A stretch of 64,000 nucleotides of DNA from Hypomesus transpacificus. Its lineage: Eukaryota; Chordata; Actinopteri; Osmeriformes; Osmeridae. Both the position numbers and the translations under genes were made by a program. The DNA lies in the NCBI RefSeq assembly GCF_021917145.1, contig NC_061073.1:2314673-2378672 (forward strand). The letters run 5' to 3'. Numbering within the stretch: position 1 is the stretch's first letter; each line of letters begins with the position of its first letter. Under the pieces are notes generated by a model, which was not told the origin of the DNA, did no database searches, and saw only the letters and a list, made by a program, of their open reading frames with translations. Shown one piece after another: positions 12,312 to 36,204 of this stretch.

Positions 12312-13986
12312 ATGTCATCTGAAAGTCAGATAACGGAATCTGCTCCTCCAGAGTTTTTTGAAAGGTTTGCGAAGATCTTGGACAAGCCTGATATCAAAAC
12401 GTTTGAGGTGAAAGGAAGCAGAATGAGACATACTAAAATCTCACATCTCTGTTAGTAGGCCTAGCTACTACAGTAGTCTACCTAGGCTAGCAAGTGTTAA
12501 CGGTTAAGTTGGCGTTGCCTGGTGTCGATGGGACATCTAGTGGAGCTAGGTGTCATTGAACTGCTGTACTGGTCAACTTCACAGGTTTTGGACGACAATC
12601 AATATTTAAATTAGATTCAGTGTACAGTTCAATCTCACTGCTGAAATAGGAAGTTAAATAAATATATATATATAGAGAGCTATAATGCTGAAAATGAGCC
12701 AGATTTATATTGCGCCTATTTAAGCAGACTAGTTAATTCCGACACGGTAAGTAAAATGTCAAGGCTATAGCTAGCTAAAGGGGCTAGAAACTGTTTAACT
12801 TAGACAGCGAGTCTAACGTCTTATTCACTTAATAAATCGTTAAATTAGAATAATTCCATTGTTGACTGAATTTAGCTTTACTGATTAGGCCTACACGATG
12901 GCGCACTCACAGACATTTACATTTAGCAGACGCTCTTATCTAGAGCGACTTACAGTAGGCTAAGTACAGGGACATTCCCCCGAGGCATGGGAGGGTGAAG
13001 TGCCTGGCCCAAGGACTAAACTGTTGTAGGCTTTTAAATCCGGATAAATTCAATTAATCGGAAAGCCCTACTTCAGCCTACAACCCTTGGGGTCAGCCCC
13101 AGCTGTCAGTGAGCCATAAAGATAATTTCTCCCTGTTCTGTCTTTCCTAGTGGAGTGGAAATGGTAAATATGTGGCGGTGCACCTGCAGCTGTATGAGGA
13201 GGAGTTAACGTCCCAGCGGGAGGAGTTGTCCGTCTTCGATGGGCAGAAGGAACTGCTCTCACTCTCCACATTCCTGTACTCACAGGGTTTCAAGAAGATT
13301 TCCAGGTGTGACAACATAAAATCGTTAGTTTACAGTTTTCAAGTGGTCAACCGCATCAAATCCATCCATCCATGTAGCCTATTCATATATTCTGAAATGA
13401 ACTGATCGTTCTTCGTTATTCGGCTTTACCTGTGCTTGCGTTCAGTTACCTGTACCCACGTGTGTTTTAAAGGTCCGGTGTTGTTGTTTGTTGTTGAGAA
13501 GGAGGTCCAGGAAGGACACACTAGTGCTGCTACACCAACAGTTCCACCGCCAGCCAGCCAATCAGAGTGGAGACCAAACACAGGCCAATCAGAATGGAGA
13601 CCAAACACAGGCCAATCAGATGGGGATCAGGAAGAAGAGGAGGTGTTCAGATTTGTCCATCTCTCCCTCTAACAGAGGACAGCTGGTGAAGAGACAGAAG
13701 ACAGGCCATTCACACCCACAGGCTCCTGAAAACATCCCAAGTAAGCACCAGAGATACAATACCAACACACACACACCTTTGTGTCTGTCTCAGGTAACGT
13801 CATCCCCAGTCTACATGGTAGCTGTAGTTCAGTAGGACTGTATTGACCTCTATTGTGCCGTGGTCTTTCCTGATAGACGTCCCAGAGCTGAGGAGAACTG
13901 TCAGAGATCTGTACCAGTATATCAACCTTGACCTCCATGAGCCAGCCCACCTCTCCCCCCGTCCTCTCCACGTTCTCGCTACATAA
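12312..13986 (+). CDS. Small protein with divergent HSF-type DNA-binding domain; candidate fish C16orf86 counterpart
   Basis: Four exons join in frame: 12312-12407, 13151-13305, 13499-13740, 13877-13986 (200 aa). Residues about 14-83 read like a heat-shock-factor domain: PEFFERFAKILDKPDIKTF, then WSGNGKYVAVHLQLYEEE, then LSTFLYSQGFKKIS, parallel to the family's F..L..L...P / W...G....V...F / SF.RQLN.YGF.K pattern. The first intron interrupts just before the conserved Trp, about where HSF genes are split. Exon 3 is basic (RRRSRK, RKKRR); the last exon carries RDLYQYIN and ends TAA. The classic recognition-helix RQLN is replaced by TFLY, so DNA binding is uncertain. An alternative exon-3 acceptor at 13445 would add SYLYPRVF and then hit TAA, so I prefer the acceptor at 13498. 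It lies between pard6a and ranbp10, where mammals have C16orf86. A pseudogene is not excluded. Confidence 0.6.
12913..13020 (-). mobile_element. SINE fragment (3' part), minus orientation
   Basis: Begins ACATTTACATTTAGCAGACG, continues with CTCTTATCTAGAGCGACTTA and GTACAGGGACATTCCCCCGA, and stops after GTGCCTGGCCCAAGGACTAA. It matches in reverse the 3' part of the SINEs at 44985-45180 and 62926-63105. The tRNA-derived head is missing. It lies in intron 1 of the HSF-like gene. Confidence 0.85.
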
Positions 13987-14535
13987 ACCTCTCACTCCCT
14001 TCATGATCCTCTCCTCCCGGTCCCATGGGGATTCGGCATCATCTATTCCTCAGGATGGTGAACCTTCCTCCTCCCTCCCTTCCTTTACTCCTTTCTACCT
14101 CCCTCCCACCTCTACCCCTCCCTCCTCTTCCTTCCTCCCTCCCTCCCTCCCTCCCTCCCCCTTTCTCCTTCCTCCCCTCCCCCTTTCTCCCTCCCTCCTT
14201 CCTCCCCCTTTCTCCCTCCCACCTCTACCCCTCCCTCCCTTCCACTTTCTCCTTCCTCCCCCTTTCTCCCTCCCTCCCACCTCTACCCCTCCCTCCCCCT
14301 TTCCCGCTCTCCCTCCCCCTTTCCCGCTCTCCCTCAAATTCTCCCTCCCTCCCCGCTTAAACTCTCTGGCTACTTCCTGATTGCAAAAAAAGAGAGAAAA
14401 GGTTTAGTACATTTCACAAAAAATAACAAGAGACATAACATATGCTTATGGATGTGTATTTTAATAAAAATAATTCTGTCAAAATTAAACAGAATACAAT
14501 ATCTTTTTAGCATGTTTCCAGTACATAGGTATGTT
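13987..14535. other. Convergent intergenic spacer with pyrimidine tract
   Basis: About 550 bases between the stop of the HSF-like gene and the inferred end of the ranbp10 3'UTR. It has CCTCCCT-type pyrimidine repeats (about 14060-14350) and then AT-rich DNA. No gene seen. Confidence 0.6.
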
Positions 14536-15095
14536 TTTATTATATATATTTTTTTTACATTGTTTTTAAGGTTTTTAAAGTTTCATGCTAAGTAGAGGGT
14601 AACTCATTTCACAATTGCTAAACTCAAAAACTCAAAATATGAACTTAAAACCGTATATAAGAAGTCAATTGTGCACAGCTTGTTGTCTATCAGTCCTAAA
14701 TCCTTCAGCGGAGGCTTCAACGCTGGTGCTGACCAGGACCCTGAGGAAACACCGTCAACACGCCTCCGACCTCCCACCCGACCCCTGTCTGACGAAAGGC
14801 TGCGGACCAGGAAAGCTATCTGGCGTTCCTTGGCCCAGAGCAATGGCTACTGGGTTGGAGAGGAGCAGGGTTGACAGTCTTCAGACAGGCCAAGACAGAA
14901 GAGAACTGAGACAAGACGGTGTACTCGTACGAAGGACTGTTTGTGTGTGTGTGTGTTTCTACAGGTGTGCATGGGTGTCTAAAGGTGTGTTTCCGTGTCT
15001 CCCCACAAGTGTGTGTAACAGAAGTTGTCTAAATGAGCAGCTGCAAAGGTGTATGTGCAACAGATTCCCAGGAGAAGGTTGGCAGATCGCGTTCC

Positions 15096-15191
<96 letters not shown>

Positions 15192-16827
15192 AACACTTAG
15201 AATAGAATTGTTAATAAAACTTTACTATAGCAGAAATTCTCTTAAAATGGAAATATACATTTGGGGGTGACTACACCAGGGTTTCTTCCGATGGCCTTGA
15301 CAGCCAGAAGAGGAAATCTAGATCTTTCTGTTCCTGTCTTGCTTTTAACACAGAGCTGTACATGACAGCCAGAAGGCAGGGTGGACCCCCCAACCACCTC
15401 CACCACCCCAATCTCCGCTCTTCAGCCTCAACAGGGCCCAAGGTAGTCAGTCTGCAGGTGTCGTGTTCTACCTGCACGGCTGTCAGGCTCAATCTCTAGG
15501 CAGTCAGCAGCAAGCCTGAAGCATCATCATCATCATCATCATCATCATCACAACTAGGTGATCTAAACTAACATTCACCACAGTGTAGCGCCCCCTACTG
15601 CTGGGAGTAATAATGGGGTCAGAAACACTCCGCCGCATCTAGACGACACTGACCAAAGAGATCACGAGAGCGGTGGGGAGCTATGATACATACGGAACAA
15701 AATATACCAAGTGCGCGCGAGTGTGTGTGTGAAATGGAGGGTTAAAAATGTTAAAAACGCAGTAAAAAAAAACACCTGACAGCAGTGATAACACCAGGAG
15801 GTATGACACTGAACAGACGTGAGGGAAGCAGAGGCAGCATGTGCTGATGATATGAGGTCTGGTTTGGTGCTGCTTCTACGGCGGAGGTGACTGATCGACT
15901 GCAAAAAAACGAGGTTTACTGAACGGTTGTACAGAAGCTGTAGGTGTAGTTGTGTTTTTGTTTTTTGGCAAAAGGAGTTCACTACTTTATTCAGTAGACC
16001 GACATGGGATGAGAGGAGGTATTTTGCGATCAAACTAGTAACTCAGCCCCAGGAGGGTCTGACCTCTGTGTTTACTTGTTTACTTCCGCCCCAGCTCAGT
16101 GTGGGCTGTCACATGTTAGTATTCTAGGATAACATGATGTCACTGTTCTATCTAACTCGACCCCGAGCCACATTAGACCGGACTTCTACCCCAGCTCTCT
16201 CTCTGTGTGTGTGTTCCCAAATTGATGCATGACCAGTGGTCACTGGGGTCAACCTGCTGCTGGCTCCGCCCCCTCTGAGATGGCCTCTGACCTCGGTGGC
16301 TCCTGAGCTCTGAGAGGGCGGGACCAGAGTGCTTTGCCATGGTGATGCGTGTAATATGATGTCACGGTGCAGAACACTGAGTCGGGATTGTAGGTCCATA
16401 AAGAACTGGAAACGGAAACAGATCTTTCTTCGGTCCAAGATGAGCACAACAAACTACTTACTCAAGGAGAAAAAAGAATAAAAAAGACAAAAATAAAATA
16501 AAATCTAGAAAAAACGACTAGATAAACATAATAATAATTAATTATCTTTAAATAGTGTCACACATTGTTTCGATAATACTAAATTAAAAAGAAGCTTTCT
16601 TCTCCTGTTCTACACGCTGCTCCGCCCCCTCCGGGTCAGACGCACCAATCACGCGCATGCTCTCTTCCGTTGCCATGGTCACTACCAATAAGTCCTCTTC
16701 TCGGCAATCTGCAACATCAACCTGCGTAGAGAGGGAACAACCATGATATGCTAGAACTGGCAAAGTGTGTGTGTCCACGTGTTTATAGGTGTGTGTGTGT
16801 GTGTGTGTGTACCCACCTGGACCAGGG
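14536..16827 (-). other. ranbp10: ranbp10 3'UTR (inferred extent)
   Basis: No coding signal beyond the ranbp10 stop. It contains a pure (CA)n run (15100-15190) and a (CAT)n run (about 15523-15549). A minus-strand AATAAA (plus-strand TTTATT) at 14536-14541 is a plausible 3' end; another at about 15984 would give a shorter transcript. Confidence 0.45.
15100..15193. repeat. Long pure (CA)n microsatellite
   Basis: About 40 uninterrupted CA units followed by CA interrupted by AA. It is within the inferred ranbp10 3'UTR. Confidence 0.97.
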
Positions 16828-28546
<11,719 letters not shown>

Positions 28547-29429
28547 TGTCGGTGTGAGATGTCTTCTTTTGGTTTGTTTTCTATGCCTTGTCAGTCCGTT
28601 GACACTGGGTGAGAGTGAGATGGACTGAGAGAAACAGCAGTGGTGTGATATCCCCGGATAACCAACGTTCTGTCGCTACTGTAGTCAACGTGAAGTGTGG
28701 GTAGTGTAGTTTAATACCAAGATCGTCCACTAGCGAGCTTTCACGAATCAACTACAGGGCCCTCAACCACCTATCGCTCGTGTGTTATTTTCTATAAAGA
28801 GGAAGCTAGGACATGTAGTTTTAGAGGTTTTTTAATTTACTGTACATTTTGGTGGACGTGACAGGGTTTCTCAAAAGCCCCCAACGTTGTCAATTTAGAG
28901 ATAACTTGACAAACTTAATGACATGCAGCATATTAAATATTTGTGTTTGTTATTTAGTTGCGTTAGGCTATGTGTTTCAAGCACTACAACCCTGAAACAA
29001 TCAATTTGTAAATATTGTAATAATACAAATAAAATAAATAAAACATGGGTGACAGGAATGAGAAATGTGTAGATGTAAACAAATTACAAACGCCGCGGGT
29101 ATGTCTAGGTCTATTAACTTAACAAAACCGTAAGTCATTCTGCAAAAAACATCTGATTGTATTGCGGTCCAGGTGAAAAAAAAAAATTATTTCCACATCT
29201 GAAAGGTTTTGTTTGCCTTTACAGTTTTAATCATTGATCCGGAGTACCATGGGCTACTATGTGGGTCCTTTCTGGGGTCCTTCGTGTCCATGACAACGTT
29301 GTGTAAACAAAACACAGTTGACGCACAAAGTCAAGCCACTGATACAAGCGACCTGCAAGCCAATAAATACGAAAAGTTATGAGATATAATTACGATTAAT
29401 TAATTTAGTGTTCAAACCAACATTTTCAG
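28547..29429. promoter_or_regulatory. Shared head-to-head promoter region of ranbp10 and tsnaxip1
   Basis: The two start codons face away from each other, 883 bases apart, with no exon between them. The arrangement suggests a bidirectional promoter. I do not see a canonical TATA box at a sensible position; transcription starts cannot be placed by eye. Confidence 0.5.
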
Positions 29430-32400
29430 ATGTCGACACAGAAAGAAACAAGATTACCACCTATATCAGTGCCAGGAAGGCAAGTGAATTACACTATTAG
29501 TGCACCAGCCACCAATGCTTGAAGCATTGCAAGCATTAGACTAACAACTAGCCAACGAGTAAGAGGGGTGGGGTAAGATTACGTTTTCTTCTCTTTTTCA
29601 GACAATCGTGTAAGTATCAGCGGGACAGCGGCTCTAGCCAGGGTAAAACACGTTTGACAGCGGAGGAAAGAGGTGCAGCCAAACGCACAGCATCTATTAC
29701 CAGAGTAATACTACTGCTAGCTGGCAGGCTACCTTGTTTATCTGGCTCAACAAATATACTTATGATATGTCAGTTATCCAGCTCGCCAAGCCTTTTGTAC
29801 AATATGTGCTTTGAAACAGGATCAATATGTGTTTGTTTGTGTGTACTGTACTTGAAAGGTGAACTGGACATCCAGTTACTTATCCACCTGGCCCGCCCAC
29901 ATCGCTTCCCAGTTGGTGCAGAGTGGGCGGACCCATGGGGCAGGGGGCAAGATCAGGAACCACGGGTAAACCACTAGTTTGTCTACCCCTAACAGAACCT
30001 TCAACTGACTCCACCAACCTGACCTGAATGAATGCATCATAACACTAATCTGTCTGCACCATCTAACTACAGTCTGTCTGGTTCAGTCACTTGTGCTTGG
30101 ACTGGACCTGTGTAAGCCATGCACTTTTTAATCTAGCATGTAATCAATAGTCAGACAGATATCCTCGAGGGTTTAGGCTGGTTTGGGTGCAGTTCTAATG
30201 GGCATATGTGTAGCCCTCTGTGATATGGCTTCTAAAAAGGGCTATAGAAATACAATTTACACTTACCTCAATGTAGATTATGAATAGGAAAGTATCTGTA
30301 AATATGCTTTTAAAATATAATAACTAGAGTCCTGTTCTGCACCTGTAGATGTGGTGATGAGTTTGGTGGACAGGTGGCAAAGCCAAAGTTTCTCCAGCAG
30401 CTAGAGGGCTACTTGAGGAGGGAGCTGCAGGCCATTGACCCTCAGGCACCCCAAGTACAGGAGCGAAAACTACAGGTCCCATGTGCACCACACACCAACC
30501 CTCATACAAACCTGTACACCTGTTATCTTGCAACCTTAACGCCTCTGTGCCTATTTAAAATAGGCCTACCGAGAAGTCTTTGACTGCTTCATTGAGGACT
30601 TCAAAACATACAAGCCTCTTCTCTCTGCCATTAAGAATGAATACGAGGTTACATTAGGTGGGTCACATTGCTGTGCAGGTATTTGTACTTGGAGACACAC
30701 TTCAGGCATATAGCTAACATACGGCAGTTATAGCGAGTTAACTTCCTAAAAATAAATCACTTGTTGATTTATCACATGCTGTGTTTACTTGCATGGTACC
30801 AGTATAAGACTGTGTGCATGACCAGAATGGTTTATCTTCAGCGTACCTGCGGGACCAGGTGCGTGAGCTGCAGCCGCTGCGAGCCAGGCTGGTGATGGTG
30901 TCCGAGGAGTGTGAGAGGAGGATTATGGGTCTGAGGGAGGAGGAGAGGTCGGAGATCCGAGCTCTGAAACAGGAACGCCTCCGTCTGCAGAAGGTCATGG
31001 AGAACATGAAGGAGAAGCATTGTGCCATGCGGGCAGAGGTACGAACACGACCAGACCTTCTGTTCCGCTCCGTACTCTCAGAATGTCTCTGGTTTTGGAT
31101 AACGCTCTGGCTTGCGCTCTCCTGCTCCAGGTGAGCAGTCTTCAGGATGAATTGGCAGCCCAGTACCTGATGTACCGCGAGGAGAGAGACGCCCGGAAGC
31201 TGCTCATCACCAACCTCAGCAGCACGAGCTGTGGAGGGGAGGAGCAGGAGGCAGACGAGGAGCAGCAAAGTGGTACCCAAATCATCTTTTGAACTCCTCC
31301 AAAACATTCAATGAATATTGACATGAATTCATGTCCATCTACGGTGTTTGAATAGCATGTTTTGATAACCTGGTCCAACTGTGGTCTGGTTTGTCAAAAT
31401 AGGCCTGATGAGAGGCTTTGTGTGTACTTAAATGTGAGAAATGCATTTGAACAAGAGTCACATCAGCGGTGACCCTTGTCTTTCCCTGTGCCAGAGTTGG
31501 AGAGTAAGGACCCTGTGCAGGTGGAGCTGTGTCTAAGGGTGTGCAGAGAGGACCTGACCAGAGCACAGGTGGAGCTCAACCGTCTGCATGCAGAGTACGG
31601 AGACGTGGTCCCTCGGAGAGACTGGGAGTCGCTGGAACACACACACCATGAGAGCCTGATAAAAGTACTCATATACAAACACTCATACACAATGTGGTAA
31701 ACACAGTACATGTTTGTAACCCGGTGTGAATATTATGAATGAATCGAAATGAAATAAGTCTCTAGTAAATCTGCAACTAAAAGCCATTTCATATGGATGA
31801 ACACGGATACACAGAGATTTAGTTCATGTTACCAAGACAATGGTATGCATGTTGATTTGGACGTTTGAAACGGTTCATGTTTGGTTAAAAGACATGTTGA
31901 TGAAGTGTTCGTTGGAGGTTAAGTAATTGACGCTGGGTTTCAGGGTTAATATTTTAAGCAATTGATTCTACAAACTCAGGCTCGGCCTACACTTATTGTA
32001 TTGACACACACGCCCACGGCAGTCCTACTTGAAGTACTGACCAGCACTGTTCTGTATCCTGCTAGGCCATGTAAAGTGCTGATGGTGGGTTTGTTTTGCT
32101 CTCCAGATAGAGACTTTGCAAGCAGACTACGAGCAGATGCGTCATGAGTACGACACCCTGCTGGAGCTGCACAGGCAGATGACCTCCGATAGAGATGGCT
32201 TGCAGAACGAGCTGGACCGTTTCAGAAAGAGCTCAACTCCCAGGCCGCTCTGGAACAAGTGTGCAGGTGACACACATGCACACACACACACACACACAAC
32301 ATCTTGCCACCCCTGCCCATGATTTGGTGTTTGCTGAGGGATTGTTACTGCATCGACTTGTGAAATGCAACAGCCTGAAGTTCATCTTGTGCTTATTGTG

Positions 32401-34592
32401 TGTAGAGGCGGTTGGAGGGGCTGAGCGCTGGGCAGAGCTGAGTCACAACCAATCAAGTCAGAGGAGGCTTGAGATCCTTCTAGAACAACTAGTGGGAAAC
32501 ACATCAGAGCCGAAAGAATTCTTCACTGGACTGGTAAAACCTGCTCTACCCTCAATCCCTTCATACAGTTAGACACACATTTTGGATACATGTGTTCTAG
32601 TGTTGGTACATACAGTTCTTCTTATGGATAGGAATCCTACCTCATATAAAAGTCATCTCTGTTCAAACTGCAAGAGGCAGCTTGGTTGTGAGAAGGAGAC
32701 AGATCTTTTGTGTCAGAGACAGTTTTCAAACGTCTGTTTTGAATCCCTGTGGATGGTGAATATTCGTGAATTCAAATCAAGTGCCAAAATGGGTCTTTTG
32801 GATTCACTGTGTGTGTGGTTGTGTTCAGGGTGGGGGTGCTGAAGTGCCGGTGTACCTACGCTACGAAGGCAATCTGAAGAACCTGCACCTGCAGAAGGCT
32901 GACGTTCACAGAGTCATCAGGGAGGCATGGAAGGAGAAGGTGACTGAGGATGAGAAGGTGAATCATCACGTCCTATTAAACTTGTTACACTAGTCGGCCT
33001 TGTTACCGCTGTCATGCATGTTTCCAGCTGAGCTACAGTTTCCTATTGTGTGTGTGGGTGTGTGTGTGTGTGGATGTGTGTGTGTGTGTGCGTGTGTGTG
33101 TGTGTGCGCGCGCAGAGTGACAAGAGCAGTGACCTGGGTGAGTTTCTGCACAGGCACCTGGAGAGACAGCATAGGGAGCAAGCAGGAGATTGGGCCTACA
33201 GTCTGATGGAATCCTTCCACCAGCACTCCAATGATGATGTCATCAACCTGTTCTACCTTATTCTCACGGGGAAGGTGAGAGACACTTTGAGTCATGCCAG
33301 AATAATCTCCATGTCATGTTGCATGTTATTTGATAGGTTTTTGGTTTAATTTGCCATGGGTGATTTCTGTGTTACCAGGTGGATGAGAGTGTATACCATG
33401 GGCAGACACATCTGCTGTCTAACTTGTTGAAGGTGCTGATTAAGACTGACACCTCCGGGAGCGGGTCACTAACCCTCCAGGAGTTCAGGTAAACATTATC
33501 TATAAAACACAACACAACGCCTGCAAAATACTCTTCACCAATCACGGTAACATGTTCACTCACCGCATGCGATTGATGCGTAACAACAATTTTGCGTCGC
33601 TGTAGCATGTTGTGCGCTCTGCTATAGTAGGCAGCTACCCCGTGCTGAGAGCTCTGTGCTGTGTTCCAGGGAGGCCCTGAGGATGGCCTTTCCCCTGAAG
33701 ACAGACCTGGATGTAGAGGAGATGTTGTCTGTCGCCCAGCAGGAACAGGACAGCAGCAGCATTGGCACTATCAACTACCAGAAGCTCTTAATGGAGGTCT
33801 ATACACCACCCAGAGTCACAGCGATGCATTATCATGTACACAGTTTCTAACACAAAGTCATTCTGTAAAGTGAAATTCTTGTGACATGGCAAGGGGACAG
33901 CTACGAAACCTAACCGATCAAACCCGAATACCCGTCCCTCCAACACAAACAATCTGAAATACGAGTATGTACGTGAGATTCCCCACTGCCCCAAACATGT
34001 GTTCTCTGAATCTCCTACCAAACACACTTGTATTTAACCTGGCTTTTCGACATACCTAACCTCTGACTTCTGCATCTCAAGAACCTCACAGCTCCATGTC
34101 GGGTTACATAGATGACCTCTGGTGTCCACACTGTGAAAGCGGCCGTGTTGTTTCTCCTCCAGGACTCTGATGGGAAGCACAGAGACTTCCTGACTCTGGT
34201 GAGGAGGCAGTCAGAAAGGGAGAAACAGCAGTACGTCAGCCAGCTGAAATCACAGTTAGGGGGCAGAGAGTATGTATATTTCACACACACGACAATCACT
34301 TGTTGTCCCACAGCGAGCCTTCAATGTTCATTTCTAAATGCTAATGACTGCAGTGATGTCATTCGTGCTTGTTATTGCCAGGGAGCTGACTGTGGCAGAC
34401 CTCAGGTCAGCCTTCAGAAGCATTGACCCCTCTCTGGACTCAACTACTCTGGACTGGAACCTGACCATGGCTTTCCAGTGTACCCCTGAGCAGCTAGAGA
34501 AGCAGACAGCGCCAGTCGAAACAGAGCAGCTTCTTCAGCGCCTCTTGGTGGCTAACGTCACCAGGGCTGGTGTTCAGACACCACAGGACTGA
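29430..34592 (+). CDS. tsnaxip1: Translin-associated factor X-interacting protein 1
   Basis: Exons 29430-29479, 30349-30475, 30564-30657, 30842-31038, 31131-31272, 31495-31664, 32107-32266, 32406-32533, 32829-32957, 33116-33274, 33379-33488, 33670-33796, 34163-34269, 34382-34592 join in phase (636 aa). The protein binds translin-associated factor X in vertebrates and is mainly studied in testis. The N-terminal family domain is clear: KPKFLQQLEGYLRRELQAID and FDCFIEDFKTYKPLLSAIKN. Charged coiled coils follow (RDQVRELQPLRARL to about residue 270), with the conserved VPRRDWE motif, then a helical C-terminal half with PLKTDLDVEEML. The first exon is the weakest part: it opens MSTQKETRLPPIS and would use a GC donor (AAG/GCAAGT), but it joins 30349 exactly in frame. 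A short exon at 29602 is possible but breaks the frame. TGA at 34590-34592. Confidence 0.9.
30165..30258 (+). mobile_element. Decayed copy of the 6330-6562 interspersed repeat
   Basis: CGAGGGTTTAGGCTGGTTTG, then GTGTAGCCCTCTGTGATAT and AAAAAGGGCTATAGAAATAC appear in the same order and spacing as in the copy at 6330-6562. It lies in the first intron of tsnaxip1. Confidence 0.7.
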
Positions 34593-34830
34593 TATTTCCA
34601 CATTGGGCTTTACACACACAAACACACACACAAACGTGCACTAGACCCCACTGATCAAAACACGGCAGTCTTAGAGAGTAGTTGTAGACAAGCTGGCATA
34701 GTGCATCTTCTTTGTAGTCTTCGGACAGCATGTGTGGCAACCTGGGATCCAGTTGTATGTTTTTGCTGTAATTTGGTGTCAGTATAAAGCCTTACTTTAA
34801 CATTAAAATCTTGCATCGCCTGTATCTTTC
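34593..34830 (+). other. tsnaxip1: tsnaxip1 3'UTR with ATTAAA signal
   Basis: Short 3'UTR; an ATTAAA variant polyadenylation signal at 34802-34807 is followed by a T-rich element. Confidence 0.5.
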
Positions 34831-35367
34831 AAGTTGAATTTGATCATTGAGAATGATGCTCAGGTTTCCTCTGCAGGGGCGCAGGTCCTGTTATGCATGA
34901 GTGAGTCATGTCCCACTAGCTTTTAGAAAACGTTGTCGCCATTACTTTTTATTAAGAAAATGAGCTGCAATCCGCTGATATACATGGGCTTTTTTTAAAA
35001 AAAATTACGCTGTCTCATCTACATTCAAAAACAAACCCGACGCCCCTGGTCTCATGGGTAGACTACTAAACTTGAAACAAATTGTCTGTAGAAGTGTGGT
35101 GACATCAATGTCACTGGTCAAAATATTGGTTGTTGTCAAAATATCGGTTGTGGGCAAATACCGCTAATGTAAAATCAGTTTTCTGATTAGGTTTTATTAA
35201 TCAAGAAAAAAGACAGTGAGTGTTTCTGGGCAAAACTGGACGTGAAGACTACAATTCCAACAAACCAACGGGGCAGATTAACGTTTTAGACATGCGTACT
35301 TTAACACAGACGCTAGTGAACTGGAGTAATCGCCATAACTGGCACCAGGGAAAGGTTTAGATCCGCG
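34831..35367 (+). promoter_or_regulatory. nutf2: nutf2 promoter and untranslated exon 1
   Basis: A strong donor CCGCG/GTAAGT at 35367/35368 upstream of the coding exons, with no coding sequence in between, indicates a non-coding first exon. ACTACAATTCCA at 35248-35259 resembles the ZNF143/THAP11 promoter element found at many vertebrate housekeeping genes. The start of transcription is not determined. Confidence 0.45.
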
Positions 35368-36204
35368 GTAAGTTTCTTTAAAGCATTTCATGGTTTGTTG
35401 AATGAGGGTATTTTAGTCGTCAAGTAACTGTATCTACGTGTTACATTTAAACAGACTTGTGCGTTAAACCTTTTTCAAATGTGGTGGCCCGGCTAAAAGT
35501 GCTAGGACACGCCTATGCTGTCTGGAAGCGGGCCCCGTCTAAAGGAACAGGCAGGCAATAATATTTGAGTAGAGTATTTTTAGTACTCAGTTAGAATAGC
35601 ACGTGCCAAAGAATTATTTTGGTTGTCACGAGAAATGTTTTAACCCCGACATCAAATAGCATTTTATTTCGTAACTGCTTGATATTTAGACATTTAATAG
35701 CGTTGCTGCCGCCTATTAACATTAGGTTAGCACTTGGCTAGCTGACGATGGCAAATCAGCTGCTAAAATAACATGTGAACCCTAAACATTATATTAGCCT
35801 AGCCCTGGCTGGCTGGCTTTGAATAGACTTTGAATAGACCAATGGTAGTCAGCATGGTGGTCAGACAGGTGGGGTTTCTGTTCGGCTAGGGTCGGGCTAG
35901 TTGTATCTGCCAACATTTGAATGTGCTTGCCTTGCCGAAAGTTGGAGCCACATGACTCACTCTGTCACTGTCCGTTTGCCACTCAAAAGAGGCGTTTCTA
36001 CATGCTAGCAACTGAAGTTTAATAGAAAACTGTGAATGACCAGTACCCTCGAGGCATCTCTGGTTTCCACTGACCTGTCTTATCTGTGTTTCAACTTTTA
36101 CCTGTGTCTATGTGTGACTCCGTCTCCTTCTGTCCTGCCGGCTTGTATATGTCTCTTGTCTATGCGTCTGTCTGTCCATAGTGAGAGTCGCTGGGAGATT
36201 CAGG

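Noticed and set aside
13928..14380. 150-codon Pro/Ser/Leu-rich frame after the HSF-like gene
   Set aside because: Translation of a CCTCCCT pyrimidine repeat in a different frame from the last exon.
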